Below, in pieces: positions 38,601-53,079 of a stretch of 64,000 nucleotides of DNA. Position numbers and translations under genes: made by a program. Each line of letters starts with the position of its first letter. Positions within the stretch are counted from its first letter, which is position 1. Source of the DNA: Onchocerca volvulus (Eukaryota; Nematoda; Chromadorea; Rhabditida; Onchocercidae); contig HG738138.1 in the NCBI GenBank assembly GCA_000499405.2, positions 6,818,888 to 6,882,887 on the forward strand, read 5' to 3'. The notes under the pieces were generated by a model. It saw nothing but the letters and a program-made list of their open reading frames with translations. It had not been told where the DNA came from and did not search any database.

Positions 38601-41600
38601 ATTATAAATCGTAGTATACGCCTCATTGAAATTGGTTTGTAATTTCGAACAACAATACACTGTATTCAGCACTTTTTAGCTTCATCTTCACTGAAATATG
38701 GAAATGAAAACTGGATAAACGTAATAATCAAATCTTCGCATAATTCAAAATAATCTTTTTCCTATAAAAATAGAGTTTTATGGGAAAAAAAAATCGATGC
38801 TCTGAAAAGAAAATAGCATTGGGATTTCTGTCACTGAGGATTTTTTAATTTTTGGCAAAATTTTTAAAAATTTTCATTAGTGATATTGACTAATAATGTA
38901 ACTTTTATATGCTGTATCTTATTTCAGCATTTGTGTTATTACATCGCAGTTTTTTTTTTTTTTAAATCAACGTGAAAGGTAGGGATACTCAATCATTGCT
39001 AAAAAAATGAAATCTACATATAAGTTAAATCATTTTTTGAATCAGTTGTGCAAATATATGCATTAATTCGAACAACGGGAAGGAATCAAAGAAATAGAAA
39101 AATGAAAGTTTTTAGGCAATAGAAAGTTTAGCTATATCATATGGTGACCACGTGCTACAGAATTCTTTTTTACAACATTTCGTCGCGTTACAAATGAATA
39201 AATCTTGAATATAAGAAAGATCTATTGATAGCGGCTAATAAAATAAGGTATTTAAAGTTTTATATCAATCATTTCCAGATTTGATGAATTTGTCATTTCT
39301 CCGATATTACTGTTGAAAAAAATGGCTTTTGCAAATGGATGCTTCAAAAATTTTCAAATTATTCAAGATTCAAACGTCTCGAAACAACAATAGGCAGAAT
39401 TGAGATTGTAAGATATCCAAATGATTGGTTGTGTGAAATGTTTACATAACTAATGCTAATTTCATTTATTTGGTTTATGCTGAAGAGCAAAAGACCTGAT
39501 ACAGAGACCTGATATTAGCTGTCATTAATAGTTCTGATGCACAAAAGTGATCAGGTTACAGGTTATAAGTTATTTGCACATCAAAATTGTGTGATATGGA
39601 TGAGTGAAATTTGATGAAGAGAAATTGTATAACGAGAGGAAGCAATCGGGATATGATGCGATCATATGGCTCAACTTGACTGACCAATGGTCAGGGAGCA
39701 TCTCAGAGTAAATGTGGTCAACAGAGCAAGGCATCATCAATATGACCATCATCAATATCAGTGGCCATTAAGGTCGAGAGCCACAGGATCGCATCACATC
39801 ATTTAGTTTTCTCTATGAAGAGGCGCTTCCTTTGATGCCTTTTCGTCTTGCTAGTAAACCATCATCCTTTGTTCGTATCTTTTTCCACAATCTCCTGCTT
39901 TTAATGCACTATTTCGTGTACTACTCATCATCTAGCTATTTCCAATATTATTCTTATTCGCTGCTATTGAAGGTCATTTAGTGTGACCCATCCGGTCAAC
40001 CGACTACAAATCTTCTTCCTTTACCGACGATGCTATACTTTAGCACATGTCCTCGTGAACTCCACAGTTTTTCGACTTCCAAAAATAAACAAGGTCACAG
40101 GGCACAATATTCATCAACCAATTAATTAATCAAAATAGTCATTTGACGCACGGATTTTGTGCTTCTTCGAGCAAATCAATCGATATAAACTCTGAAAAAT
40201 GTAGGAGTGACATTAAAGTGAAAAGTTTCTAATTCTCTTCAATGAAAAAATAATTTAATTTTCTATTGCTTCTATTTGGAGCGTAAAAATATGGATTCTG
40301 GCTAGCTCATCATTACACATTAGAATTCGCGTATTATCGGATGAGATGGATGGATTAGGTTCAAGGACATTCTGATCGTAAACTAAACGATGTATGAATC
40401 GTTGACAGATAATAGTACCTGATTATGTCCAAAAATTGTTTTTGACGATGAACTATCGCTTATTCAATCCCTCATTACAGTTTGCATATTATTGCAATAC
40501 TATACTCAACGGCAGTATCCCAAAATAGAATAAAATAATGGACAGAACAAATGAGTAATTAGAAACAAAATACTGACATAAATTTAAAAAATGCTTCACA
40601 TGCGGGCAAATCAAGTAGGAATTTTATTTTATATTTTTCATAACCAAATTATCTTTTTCGTACCTCGAACTCGTTCCAGTGATGGGAGCAATCGATGAAC
40701 TCCTTTCTTGCTTATTTCTCTGATTTGGAAGCATTTTTGGGTTGGATGTTTTTCTAGATGATAGGTCAACTGCTGGAATTTTTCTGTTTGTCTCCTATAA
40801 CGGCCTCTTGTAGCAGACAGCGCAATACTTTGTTCAGAAAAAGTAATAGCAGAACGCAGGAAAAGTTAAAGTCATTGATTTCTTGCTTTCATCGATTTTA
40901 TAGGAAACAGTAATTAAATTATCTGGATATGCCGATGAGAAAAAAGGACTAATATTAGCAGTTAAATAGTCCAAACACCATTCTGGAAATAATCACACGA
41001 TACTCTTAATTTCAGTGAATGTCCAAAAATTGTGTTTAAGATGTTAGATTTTCAGTTTAACCCTATCAGTGATGGTCCTTAGTTTATCAGTATATGCTAC
41101 CGATGCACATACTTTCCTCTCTTAAAGTTTGATTTATTATTTCAGCTTTATAAAGCCACAAGTGCAACTGTCATTTCTTCAGGCTACTATCAATAATATT
41201 GATTTTGATATCTTTTTGGTTTTCATTCCTGTTCATTACTGTCACTTATTATAGCAAATCATACAAGCTAATACTTTCAAAAACAATCTAATAGTAAAAA
41301 AAAAATTAGAAAAAAGTGACAAATTATATATATGGAAGGAGGAAGAAAGAGAGAGAGAGGGAAAAAGAAAAAAAGTAAGAATTATATAAAAAAAAGTTCC
41401 TTCTTATATTATTGTTTGTAGCAAAAAATTCAATCTTAGCATAAGTTTTCAGCTATTTTTACGAACAAAATAAGCAGGTCACAAATAAAAATGCAAATTG
41501 ATTTAAAAAAAAGTTTCAGCAATAATCTACTGAGCAGATAATATAGACAAAAAATTCAAATGACACTATCCGAAATTCTTTGCCTTATCGGTTTACTTAT

Positions 41601-44600
41601 TAAATAAGTCTATGCTAGTCCATCATAATGTTCTTTACTGCTTTGACTGCACGAACAAATTTCAGTAAATGATCCATTTATCTAATTTAAAAAATGCGTA
41701 ATCATCCGAGAACAACCATTTCGGCATTATTATGCCAATCCCACCATCCGAATTTGTCCTTTTATCAGTGTTTCCTCAAATGTTAATAGATTAACAGAAA
41801 AAGATAGTTTTCTGATTTATTATTGTGCTCCTAAAAGGTGGCATAAAGGTAAGAAATAGTAAATATATTACAACAAGTGAGATTATCTCTATTTCAAACA
41901 ATCTGTTTTAAATATTCGTATTTCCATTCGAAGAGTAACAAATGTAATAAGATAAATTATTGTAACAGTGTAATTATAATAACGAGATAATTGCTTCGTT
42001 TCCCCTTGTGCATTTCTCAACATCAATGCAATCTTACATTTGACAGACATTGACGACACCATTTGAATTTTTTCTTGGATGACTATAATTTTTTGTTGAT
42101 CATACTAGAAACTAAAATTATCACAATCAAAAAACTAACCTATCGATCTCAATTTTTAAAAAGACTTTTTTTCTTAGCTAGAAATGTACTTTGTCTCCGA
42201 ATATCATTCAAATAATTTGAGTGCACTCCTTATGTCAACAATAAAAAGGACTGAAATACTAATCATTCAATTATTCTGATTAAATTACCTCTTGATTATG
42301 CTGCCAGTAATTCTTTTATATTTGATGTATACAAATAAGAATCATCGACAATAATAGAAATTTACATGTCCCGAAACTTCATTTAAAAGCTTCTTAAATC
42401 TTAAAAATATGAAACCAATCAAAACAAGCACCGGACACGTTACAGGACAAATTATAGCGTAAATTCTGAAAAACAAAGTTGATTAAAGAATGAATTGAAA
42501 TCTCCTCATTCTTTCATTTTTTTTCAAGCCAAATCTCGTATCAGTGATTCATTTTCTTATATTGATGAGCTTTGATCATAAATTCAAGGCAATGTTATTT
42601 CTCTTTAAAACGTCAAGTGCATTTGGGAATTTCGTAAATTGAATAAGATATTACATTTCGTGCTATAGTAAAATAAATTACCCAAAAATTTGCATATTTA
42701 AATTTTTGCGGCAAAGTGAAACTATAACGCGAAGTTTTTGTTATGGCATAACTCGCATTAACATTTTACGATTTTTTGTATATACATACAAAAAATACAC
42801 ACTCACACAAATTCACTATATGAATATTTCGAATTTTTTGAAGAAAAAAGTATTGCGGAATTGTTCATTTCAAAAAAATAGAACTTTTTTCGCAATTTCA
42901 CCAAGCCAGTGACTGAAAAGCAAGCTTGCATTAATTATAAGACGCAGCTCAATGACACAGGAAATCGCATCATTAATGCTCGAACGATTTTGATTACGGC
43001 GACTTACACTTTCTGCTCTTCCTGTATTACAACAAAATCAAATCTTTGAATAGTGTGGGCTACCACTATCTTTTAATTAAAAGACACAATGAAGTGCTTA
43101 AAAAGTTTGCTTGAAAGACTGATTAATGCTATGAACTTATTTGTTCATTTAATGCCTTCTTTATTTAATCGATAGCTACTTCAGATATCCAACATCAACT
43201 AATGTATTATGGAATGAAATACTCAAATACGAATTTATAGAAAAATTTTACTTTCACTTTTTTTTTCAGAAAACTTTTACAAAAAAATTTGCATGTTGAC
43301 AATAAATGAACATGCAAATTAATATCGGAAATTCAAAAATGATAAAGAGCAATATATTAAACTGCCAGCTTTGTAAGAAAAATGATATACAGCTGGTTAG
43401 AGCTTAACATTGAAATGAATACTTTCGAATATGTTTGACCATTAATGGATGCTTTCTCCCACCATTTCAGACTGATTTTCTTCACTTTTGCTAATGAACA
43501 TATTTCGATATGAGACGGTAACGATATTCCGCATTATTTTCATTGGTTTAGGTCATTGGGCTTCTGAAATGCTCAGTATGATTGCCGTAATGCTGTACGA
43601 CTAATTTTAAGATAATCATACAGAAACTTCTCTTAATCGCATCAATTCTTATTTTAACTAATGACGCTTTCAAGTTTTGTTTTTCATCTATTATTCAAAA
43701 AGCAGCAGCCGAAATATGCTAATAGATGCGGTGATGATACTCATGTTTAAAATGAAGCTAAATTGAAGAAGTTATTAAAATATGTTGAATTACTAAAAGA
43801 GAAAGAAATTAAAGAATAAATTATTCTAACAGAATATTTCGTAAAAAAATAAAAAATAAAAATAAAAGAAGATGAAACAGTAACGATTTTAAGGAAGTTA
43901 TTTATATTCGAAGTAATGCATCTGAAATACGGAAAATAAAACGAAAAATGAGAAAACAAAAAATATTTTACTATGAAAAAAAAAAATCATTGAAGATCGA
44001 AAGTTTTTGCAAAATTAGACAATTCTGAAATGAAAATAGAGAACCAATTGTTGGTAATTGTTCCGGGATTATGACATTTGAATGAATAATCGGCTTTTCG
44101 TCAAGCTCAGAACCTTGTACAAACTGCCTCTACCCTCCAGAGTGCTTTCATTTACTATGTAATTCTACTTACTAGTTTCGTCTTTTTTTTTTTTTTTTTT
44201 CCTGTGGAGCCATTACAATTTAACTCCAATGAAAAACACGAAAGCGAAGCAATTTATCCCATAGTAGATAAAATATGAGAAAATTTCCAACCAATCATCT
44301 ATGGCATCAGATCGAACATAAAAATATCACCCCCATATGCGTTCCGGATAAGCAAAGTTTCCTCTCAAATTTGGCTCTGGAATAAAAATGAATTATTTAC
44401 GCACCATTCTTATGTCCCAAACCAAACGTTTTTCTTGACTCAGTTCACTACCTTTTCTTCCAAATTAGAATAACATAATTAAATACTTCCATAAGTGGAC
44501 AGATCTGATTTCAGTATTTTAAGAAGGTCTGCATCTAAGTCCTAAATAAACGCAAAATTTCAGTTTTGATCCAGAACTTATACAGTCGTATCAAATTATT

Positions 44601-45784
44601 CATGTTGTCAGTCTTATTTGGAGAAATTTTTTGCTTTCATACCAAAAACACAAATATTTCTTTTAAGCTAAAACAACAAAATTTGAACATAGTTTATCTT
44701 ACAGAAGATTATTATCCTTTAAACAAACGAAATCCTAGTAATAAATATAGAAAATTAAAAAAAAAAAAGGAAAAAAATAACTGGAAGTAAAAGTCAGAAT
44801 AATAGAACTTCAACTAAGCAAAAACAGCTTTAAAAAAAATACATGGAGATGAATGGAATGCAAAATAAATACTTCCAGTTAATGACAATAAAGATGTGAA
44901 TGAATAACACATTAAATGTGTAAGACTAATTCATTTGTTGTTTGCCATCATGATTTATTCAATTTTTCAAGCAATCCTGAAACCAGGATTTGTGGAGAAA
45001 AACCTCAAAATTACTGATTTTCCTATATTAAACTATTGTTTCGTCCTTTCACAAATCTTCATTGCAGGAATCACAAAAATTGTATAAATACATGGGAAGT
45101 TATCATCTAATGATAGAGACTAACAGAACACAGAAAAAAGGTAATGAAATTTAAGTATATGAGGAGATTTCAGAACATCGGATGGATATACAGATATTGC
45201 CGAAATGTTATACAAGCAGTTTATTACTGCATTTTTTTACAAATAAAAAGATGCTAAATTATTATTACGCAGATTACCTAAAATTTCAGATCTTTAAAAT
45301 AGCTGTCATTAATATCAATGAACTGCTGAAAACGAAGACAAAGTGAAAAACAAACGAAAAATAGATGATACCAATTAAAATTTCTACTCTTTTGACTTCA
45401 TTTTAATACTGTTCGGATTCCTATGGGCTGCATGATGATAGGCAATAATATTCAATATAAAAATCATCATACAAAATCCAGAAATCGTGAAAATTTTTTC
45501 CTTTACATGCAGTGATCATTCAAAAAATCATCCATCCGGAATTTATTTTGCATGTATTGCCAATATGTTGTAATAGATATTTCGAACATTGGTAACTAAT
45601 ATGACAACATAATGCATGACCATTAAAATCTTTCGAAATGGATGGTATTAAATTAATTAAGCAATTAATAAGTTTAATCAAAAGATAATGGGTAATAAAT
45701 GAATATTACCCATGAAACAGTATACATTATAATCTATCAACCAAACAAAAAAAAAAGATTTCCAGTTATCGATAGGCAATGTTA
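29696..45784. other. 16-kb gene-poor AT-rich region
   Basis: I found no exon with family resemblance or consistent splice phases on either strand. ORFs here are low-complexity or composition-driven. Local features are a short GCA-rich repeat cluster with a CAA tract (about 30900-31007), many A/T homopolymers and a purine-rich GA stretch near 41340-41370. It may hold large introns or regulatory DNA of neighbouring genes. Confidence 0.45.
30900..31007. repeat. Cluster of degenerate TGCAAGA/TGCAGAA repeats and a CAA tract
   Basis: Positions 30900-30943 contain about six imperfect 7-8 base units of the form ATGCARAA. About 45 bases on is a run of CAA triplets (30988-31007). This explains the repetitive LHLAFC string of the minus-strand frame over it. 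Confidence 0.7.
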
Positions 45785-48700
45785 CTAATTACTGTCAATT
45801 TGCTTCTTCGCCAATTCCTGATAATAAGACGACAGAATCTGCAATTTTCTGGAAATATTAGCAAACAGAAATTAAAAATGATAATCTTGTGATTCCGAAA
45901 AAACAATATATGAAAGACAAAATATATTTACAAATTCTATAATTACCTTCCAAGCCTTGGGAGCCATGAAACCCTCTGGTGGTTCAATACCGTCACGAGC
46001 ATATGACCTCATTTTCGTTCCACTTATAAACATGAAATCATCACTTCGTGAAGGATCAAAAAATGCCATTTTATTTTTTGTTTTATCATATGCAGCTACG
46101 CGAAAAGGTACCACATCCAAATTCGGCAAACCAGGAGCCATAGACAATACCTTAAAAACTCATCAGTAATTCCTAATCAGACTTTACTATTACTCACCTA
46201 TTGTTACTCACATATCATTACCAAGTAAATCATTATTAATCAATCGTAATAAGTGAAGCTAACTTTCGAGCCATGCGTCGGATCATACAAATAATCACCA
46301 GTATCGGGGTGCTGTATGCCTGCAGGATCTCGTCCTACTATGTAAGTTGAAACACCTGCTGCTAATCGAGCCCTAGCATGCCACTGTACCTGAAACTAAC
46401 CAATCTATGAAAACAAATACATGATAACAGCAAATCGAAAAAAAGGAAAATAAAAATCTCTACTTCAGTCGGTCCAGCGTATAACATTGGGGAAGGAAAA
46501 ATGGCAAGAATGGTCCATTCTGAATTTAAAACACCTTCTGCTAAAACTGAATCATACTGCTTCATGCGCACATCTAGTGGTACATCGTCTTCCTGGAAAT
46601 TACAGATCTTTTCAATTTTATGATAAAAAAAAGAATGAAAATTTGGCATGGATGCGAATTTCAAATAAATTTGTATTTCTCTCAAAAAACAAAACTCTAC
46701 ATTATAATAGTTAATAAAAAACAAAACAATGTAAAAGACAAACTTTTGTCCAACCGCCCAGTGGGTGAAGTAACAACATGGGATTTTTGTACTTTGTTAG
46801 CAACTGTTCTCTTGTATTTTGCATAAGAAGCGCATGTCCATTATGAATAGGATTTCGCAATTGAAAAGCAAAAACTGCATCACAGTTGGCTTTCGCGAAA
46901 ACATTTCGAAGCTCTAACGGTGACATCCTGTAGCAATCCAGACCATCGTTATACTGAATTCGTTTCAATACCTGAATTTATTGGAAGAAATTTCGAGATC
47001 CATACTTTCGAAAGCATTTCGAAAACGAATTAATTTCTAGGTGAATGATAATCCGTTCAAAGTTTTATTATCAGCAAAATGAAATGAAAAACTATGGTAA
47101 TATCGAAAATAGGACATACAAACAGATGGAATCAACTAACATATCTCATGAAAAGCTACCTGTACATCACCACCAAGCAACCAATTTCCACTCTCTAAAA
47201 TTTGTTTTATTGTAGGATGTCGAGGATCGATAATTCCAAATTGACGCGCAACTCGTTCCTCTTTCCTATGTTCAAATATTTCGCCATCTCTCACAACAGC
47301 AACCACGTCATTGTTGTACATAAGAGCAATTTCAGGACTGATAGAATGTCCTCGAAAAGTTTCATATATCACGAATAAATCTTAGTATGACATTATATTT
47401 TCGATAAGTAGTCCAAATATGATGCATGCCAAACTAAATTAATCAATACAACATACAGAAGAAAAAAAAAATGCCAACCATCCATGAGCTTGATTTTTGT
47501 GGCATCGTCGATCGGTAACACAATTGGTATCGATTGATTCAAGGGTTCATTAAGTGACCAAAGTGAATCTTCTTCAATGTCTTTTGGACGTGATACACCA
47601 GGAACAGAACACTTTTTTTCCAAGTCCAAAAGGAGACCATGATGCAAACACTGTAAGTATTGACGTTCACGCATGAATCCAGGCAAAGGAGATGCCCAGC
47701 CTTCAGCCAGTACCTAAAAATACGGAACATATTACACAGCATAACACCGCTGCATATAAATCCGAATATTAACGACCGATATTATTTGAATGATTCACAC
47801 AGAGATATAAAAGCTATAAATCTCTATTAAATCTCTACTACTGAAAGAAGAACAAGAATAAAACCTGTAACCACTCCAGATCAATTTTGGTCAACTGCAC
47901 TTTTGGAAAAGAGTTCATGCGCTCTAATATTTCATTTTTCGATTCTTCATCAACATATAACTCTCGAATAGGTGGCCCAGAAATCTGTCGATAAACTTTT
48001 GTGGGCAAAACATTCTGCAAATGCAATGGGTCGTGGAATTTCTGGAACATTCATGTGAAGCAAAATTCGTTTTTTATTGGTAACTTATCACCAAATGAGA
48101 TACCCAAAAAATTCATTTTCAGCTCAGAAGAAAACATTTATCTACCTTCTCGAATAAAAAATCCAATACTTTCCCAATGGATTCAGCTTCAGATTCAATG
48201 CCTGATTCAAGCATAAGATCTGGTTTTTCCGGTGCTTCATAGACACTATCAATCCCTGTGAATCCTTTCAGCTCTCCGGCACGAGCTTTTTTATACAAAT
48301 CTATAACATGATAAACTGCTCGTGCATATTTATTTCTGTATAAATTTGATCCTCAAAAATTTTGCAGAAACGAAGGGTTATATAGAACTTCAGTTTTTGA
48401 GTATTCAGCTGAAGTAAAACTTACTTTTAGGATCACGAAGTTCACAAATTTTCAATGGTGTATTCACATATACCTCAAAGAAAGGAAGATTGTCCTGAAA
48501 ATAAAAATCCTTGTGATAACGATAAATTACGTTTAACTTTCACAGCAATGTAGTAGTAACGTTGGTTGTTTACTTGATTATGAATAAATCTCGCATCGTC
48601 TCGATCATCTTTATATGGACTAATAAATGAAGCAAGAGCTACAATGCCCATATCGGCGAATAATTTGGCAACTTCAGCAACACGACGGATATTTTCCCGC

Positions 48701-49843
48701 CTTTCTTCTTTGGAAAACCCGAGATTTTTGCAAAGCCCATGCCGAACATTATCACCATCTAGAGCGTAAGCAGGAATGCCAAGCTGCAATGCAACACGTT
48801 CGAAAAGCAATGAAAAAGTGCAAACACTCCCTAAATTTGAAAAGATAGAAACGAATCAATAAACCTGCGTCAAAATTTTCTCAACTGCAAAAGCAATTGT
48901 TGTTTTGCCGGCACCAGACAAACCGGTGAACCATATAGTGCAACCTCGAAAACCAATATGACGTCCAAGAATTCGTGCACGTTCCTCTCGTCCTACTTTA
49001 TGCTGTTGAAACGTTACGTTTGTAGCACCAATTCCATAATCCTTAATTTCGAAAAAAATTGAAGCATATATATCGTGATTAAACAAGAGCCTTAAGTCGA
49101 AAACATATAGTTTAAAACAGAAGTAAAAGAAAACATTAACAAATCAAACTCAGGAGTAATTTCAGCAAATGAATGTAGAACTTCTATAAAAACATCCTCA
49201 TTGTCAACAAAATGTGTGGTTCCATTTATATTAAAGCATATCTCTAAGAAATTTTAGCAAACCAAACTGCTAGTAACCGTACACCATTTCGGACAGGATC
49301 AAGCAGATACCGTCAAAGTAAATTGAGAATTACACCACTTTCGGTACTATGAAGAATTTTCTTTATCATTAAGAACATCTTGAGTTCAACCAAATTATGC
49401 TTACAGGTAGTAACAAAATCTCTGAGTAAACACATAATAATTACAGCGCACTGGCAGTAACCTTTCAAAAGGTACAAAAACAAAGGCAGAAGGATCAATA
49501 ATGCAACAAAAAGTGATTTTTTTTTTTTTTTTTTTAAATCTAGGATCAAATGAGTGACTAAGTAAAATATTAATGAAAACATATTCGAATGGAACTGGTA
49601 GACCTCCTAATCTCCAGTACATAGTTCTAGTGTACTGAGATGATAATAAAAGTCATATAAAACGATTCTTATGATAAATAAAGCACCAGTGGTAAACTGG
49701 AGCAAAATGATGACTCATAAAATGTTCAAATAGAAAGGTGAACATTTGAATAATAGCGAAAGCAACTTTAGTGGGATAGCTGCAACAAGAAAGTTATGCA
49801 ATCAAATTCAAACCTGCAGATCGAGAAATGGTCCAATTCGCAT
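45785..49843 (-). CDS. pps-1: Bifunctional 3'-phosphoadenosine 5'-phosphosulfate (PAPS) synthase
   Basis: Thirteen exons on the minus strand, all in phase: 49843-49814, 49041-48865, 48783-48574, 48494-48425, 48300-48146, 48041-47865, 47713-47479, 47350-47160, 46971-46744, 46592-46464, 46389-46264, 46150-45947, 45838-45785; 661 residues. The N-terminal APS kinase has the P-loop GLSGAGKTT (about 50-58), [42 protein letters not shown] and [10 protein letters not shown]. The C-terminal ATP sulfurylase has [23 protein letters not shown], the nucleotide-binding [14 protein letters not shown] (about 452-465), [26 protein letters not shown] (about 553) and ISGTKMR. It makes PAPS, the sulfate donor for sulfotransferases, from sulfate and ATP in two steps. 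Between the sulfurylase segments [14 protein letters not shown] and [10 protein letters not shown] there is an insert of about 25 residues compared with the human enzyme. The first exon ([10 protein letters not shown]) rests only on phase and a donor site, and the true start may differ; everything from 49041 down is secure. Confidence 0.95.
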
Positions 49844-52800
49844 TTTGATATTGTTGGGAATATAGCAGTTGAGAATGTTGTTGGTTCTAAAAATCCAGAT
49901 AACGGCAAATGCCGTAAACAGAGAACAGGCAAACCTATAAATTTTGCTGCGTATATTTGAGGAAACATCACAGACAGGCGGAGCGAAGTGCCTGTAGCGC
50001 TATCACTCAATTATCAGACCTGTTATCAAATAAAATACTTGCTGCAACATTAGTTAACTTTCTATATAAACATCCTCTCTTTACCTGCAAAACAAACAAC
50101 TAAATATCGACATAAAATTCCTTTTAAAAGAAGCAAAACAAAGTCAAAACCATGCCCATTCTTTGATGTCAATCACCTTTCTCTGACTTGATGCACATAA
50201 AACCTAGTAAGAGCAGATCGATAATAAGTTTTGATGCTCGACCACAAACCATTCTCGACGTCCTTTCTGCGGATTCGCTAGGCTACGTTAACATAATAAG
50301 GATATACACACAGAAGCTAAATTTGTCATTAATAGTTCTGAAATAATTGTATCCATTACTTTCTCCTAATTTAAAAATAAACTAATTTAAAATAAACTGC
50401 TTCAAAAAAAAAGAAGAACAATTAATGTTATAATTCCACAAACGAATTCTACGAATAAAATATTCTGCATGTACGTAAACTGTCGCATTTAATAATAACA
50501 ATACTTCAGATTCTACTTCAAATCTCGATCCAACAACTGTCATTAAAATGATAGCTCACAGATGCGACCCAATTACCCAACTAAATCACATCCATTTTTA
50601 ATGAAATTCTTTGCATACCACAGACTTGATAGATGGGAAGATTTGTTTATTTACTGGTAAAACTTTACAGTTCTTTTAAAAAATGATACTTGCGTAGATA
50701 TATCAAAATTATGGACAACAAAGCCCATCCAAATATCAAAGAATCAAAGTAGGAACAGGAACTTCGCGATTAAAAGTTTGAAAATACTTGTTGAACAGAG
50801 TCCGTGGCAACAGAATAGTTGTGATTACATTCATTTACAAGAAGTACATCTACCAATGGTATCATCGCTCAATTGTTTGCATCTAAAATAGATGAAACCA
50901 ATTATCAATTTATTTGAGCTTATTTGCTTGTTCAACTAGAATAGAAGTTTCATCCACTATTTCATCACTATTGTTTTCGTAGTAAGTGGGCCGTATAGTG
51001 GGCCGTTTTGAACCAAGTTTCTTGCGAGTTTTGAAGTGATATTCAACTGATGATAAGTGAAACATAAAATGAAACTTGGACTACTAAAACTTGAAGTATG
51101 GTATTAGATTCCTTCAAAATTAAGCGAAATTGACCTTGAAATGAAGAGCTTAAATCGCATATGGCAAGAAAATCAAAGTTCAACACACCCATGATTCGCA
51201 GCGTTTATATGAAGGAAAAAAATTCTTGATATGCCCAAAATGCAATGGAACAAACTGATGTTATGGCAGCAAAAATTTGAAATTCAATGGCATTATCACA
51301 AAGCATCTTATCAACGGATGAGAATAGTTCGCTCTCATCTCAGAGATTGCATTTAATGCAGGAAGAACTTCCGGTATTACTTCTAAATATCTCTATCAAA
51401 CATCATAACTTATCATATTTTTATTTCAGAAGACGTTTTACGAGAATGAAAATTACTCTTCCTATTATTTTAAGCAGTTCATCCCCATCAGCATGATGGA
51501 CGAGTTTAGAACCAGTCTTTTGGAGACTATTCAAACACTGCTCACGTTGTTGGCGATTGATAACTGCAATATTCCTCAGCTAACATTTTAGCAAACACAT
51601 AAAATTCCAGAGACAGAAAACCATTTCTGGACCACTACTACTAAGAACCACCAAGTTATTTATATTGCCAATCAAAAGAGATAATTGTTTTTGAAAGATG
51701 TCAGTTTCCGTTTTCATTGTAACCCAGGTGTTATTCATTCGGATACCAAAACACTCGAACCATAGAATTGTATGTTTAAAAATTAAAAATAGTAATATCT
51801 AGTTTTCGAAAATGCTAATCATGTATCAATTCACTGTTTAGGCCGTTGGTCCTGATTTTATTTAGTTATCATCTATTCATTCTTCCTAGTCACCTATGTG
51901 ATACACATACTGCTATATTAGAAAGAACCTCGTCGCTCTTCCTGCCTTATGATCAGTTATCATGTCAGAATTTACGAAAGCTGACATAGAAACATAACCC
52001 CATCAAGTATTTATATAGCGTTTATTAGCAAAATCAGTGCCTTTAATTAATAGCACTTTATAATGATAAAGTAGTGAACAATATTCCTCAACGAGATAAT
52101 AAAACTCTGGTGAAAACAAGCAAATTACTATTTTACAAACTGATTTATATGTAATCTGGCAGAGAAAGAATGTATTGCTCTAAGACTGGCAACCATTATT
52201 ACTAAGAAAGGCATTACAGCACCAAACAATATAATACTGATGAAAAATGAAAAAATAAATGCTACTAGAAGCAAAGATGAATCACATCATGAAATGCACC
52301 ACCACTAAGTTACAACGAAAAAAGTACTCCCATATTCCAATCCTGTTGTCATATGGCACTGAAACAGAAGCCATTCTGACAACGGGTAAATAAACAGACA
52401 TTCGTTTACACAGTTTCAAGAGAAAAAAATAACAATAAATGCATCACCATTACCATTAAGATTTTGGATCTGTTGTTAGAACGGAATTGAATTCTGATTT
52501 TTCAAGTAATCCTTCCCGCTATTTCACTTAATTTTGCAGACTGTTAAATTAGCAAGAATTTTTTCCTTATTAATAGGAAATTGTAAAGATGACAATAGGA
52601 GGAACTGAGCTCGAATTACCAATTTTACTATATTTGTATCTGAAACAAAAAGTTCTAAAATGAAAAATAGAATATAAAATACGAGCTGCAGTTCAAAAGA
52701 TTTTATAAGTACTATGCGAGACAGTGACAAAGATAAAATTAAGAATTGGCAATCTGGATAAAGAAAACAAAAATAAGGAAAAACGAATAAAACGTGTTGT

Positions 52801-53079
52801 TATTCGCAAGGGTACTAAAATTGGGTCCAAGAAATCCACTAATCCAATGTGGACTTTCGAAGTTCTGATTAGGCATTTTACATTTCAAAAGTGTATTTGC
52901 CTTACCTTATTATTTAATAGAATGTCAATTACAGAAAAAAGTGAAAAAGAATTTCAAATGCATGAATCATAGACATCATTTACACTGGCCGTTAAACTTT
53001 GAAAATGATTCTCATAGCATAGAAAATTTCATAAGCAATATATACAAACCTCGAAAACTAATTTCAGTATAATCTAATT
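49844..53079. other. Interval upstream of PAPS synthase, no gene seen
   Basis: It probably includes the PAPS synthase promoter. Between about 49844 and 50010 two overlapping minus-strand frames stay open and could belong to an additional 5' exon, but none contains a recognisable domain. The rest is AT-rich with no sustained coding signal. Confidence 0.35.

Noticed and set aside
45957..46169. Plus-strand ORFs over 45.9-48.9 kb
   Set aside because: All are antisense shadows of the PAPS synthase exons.
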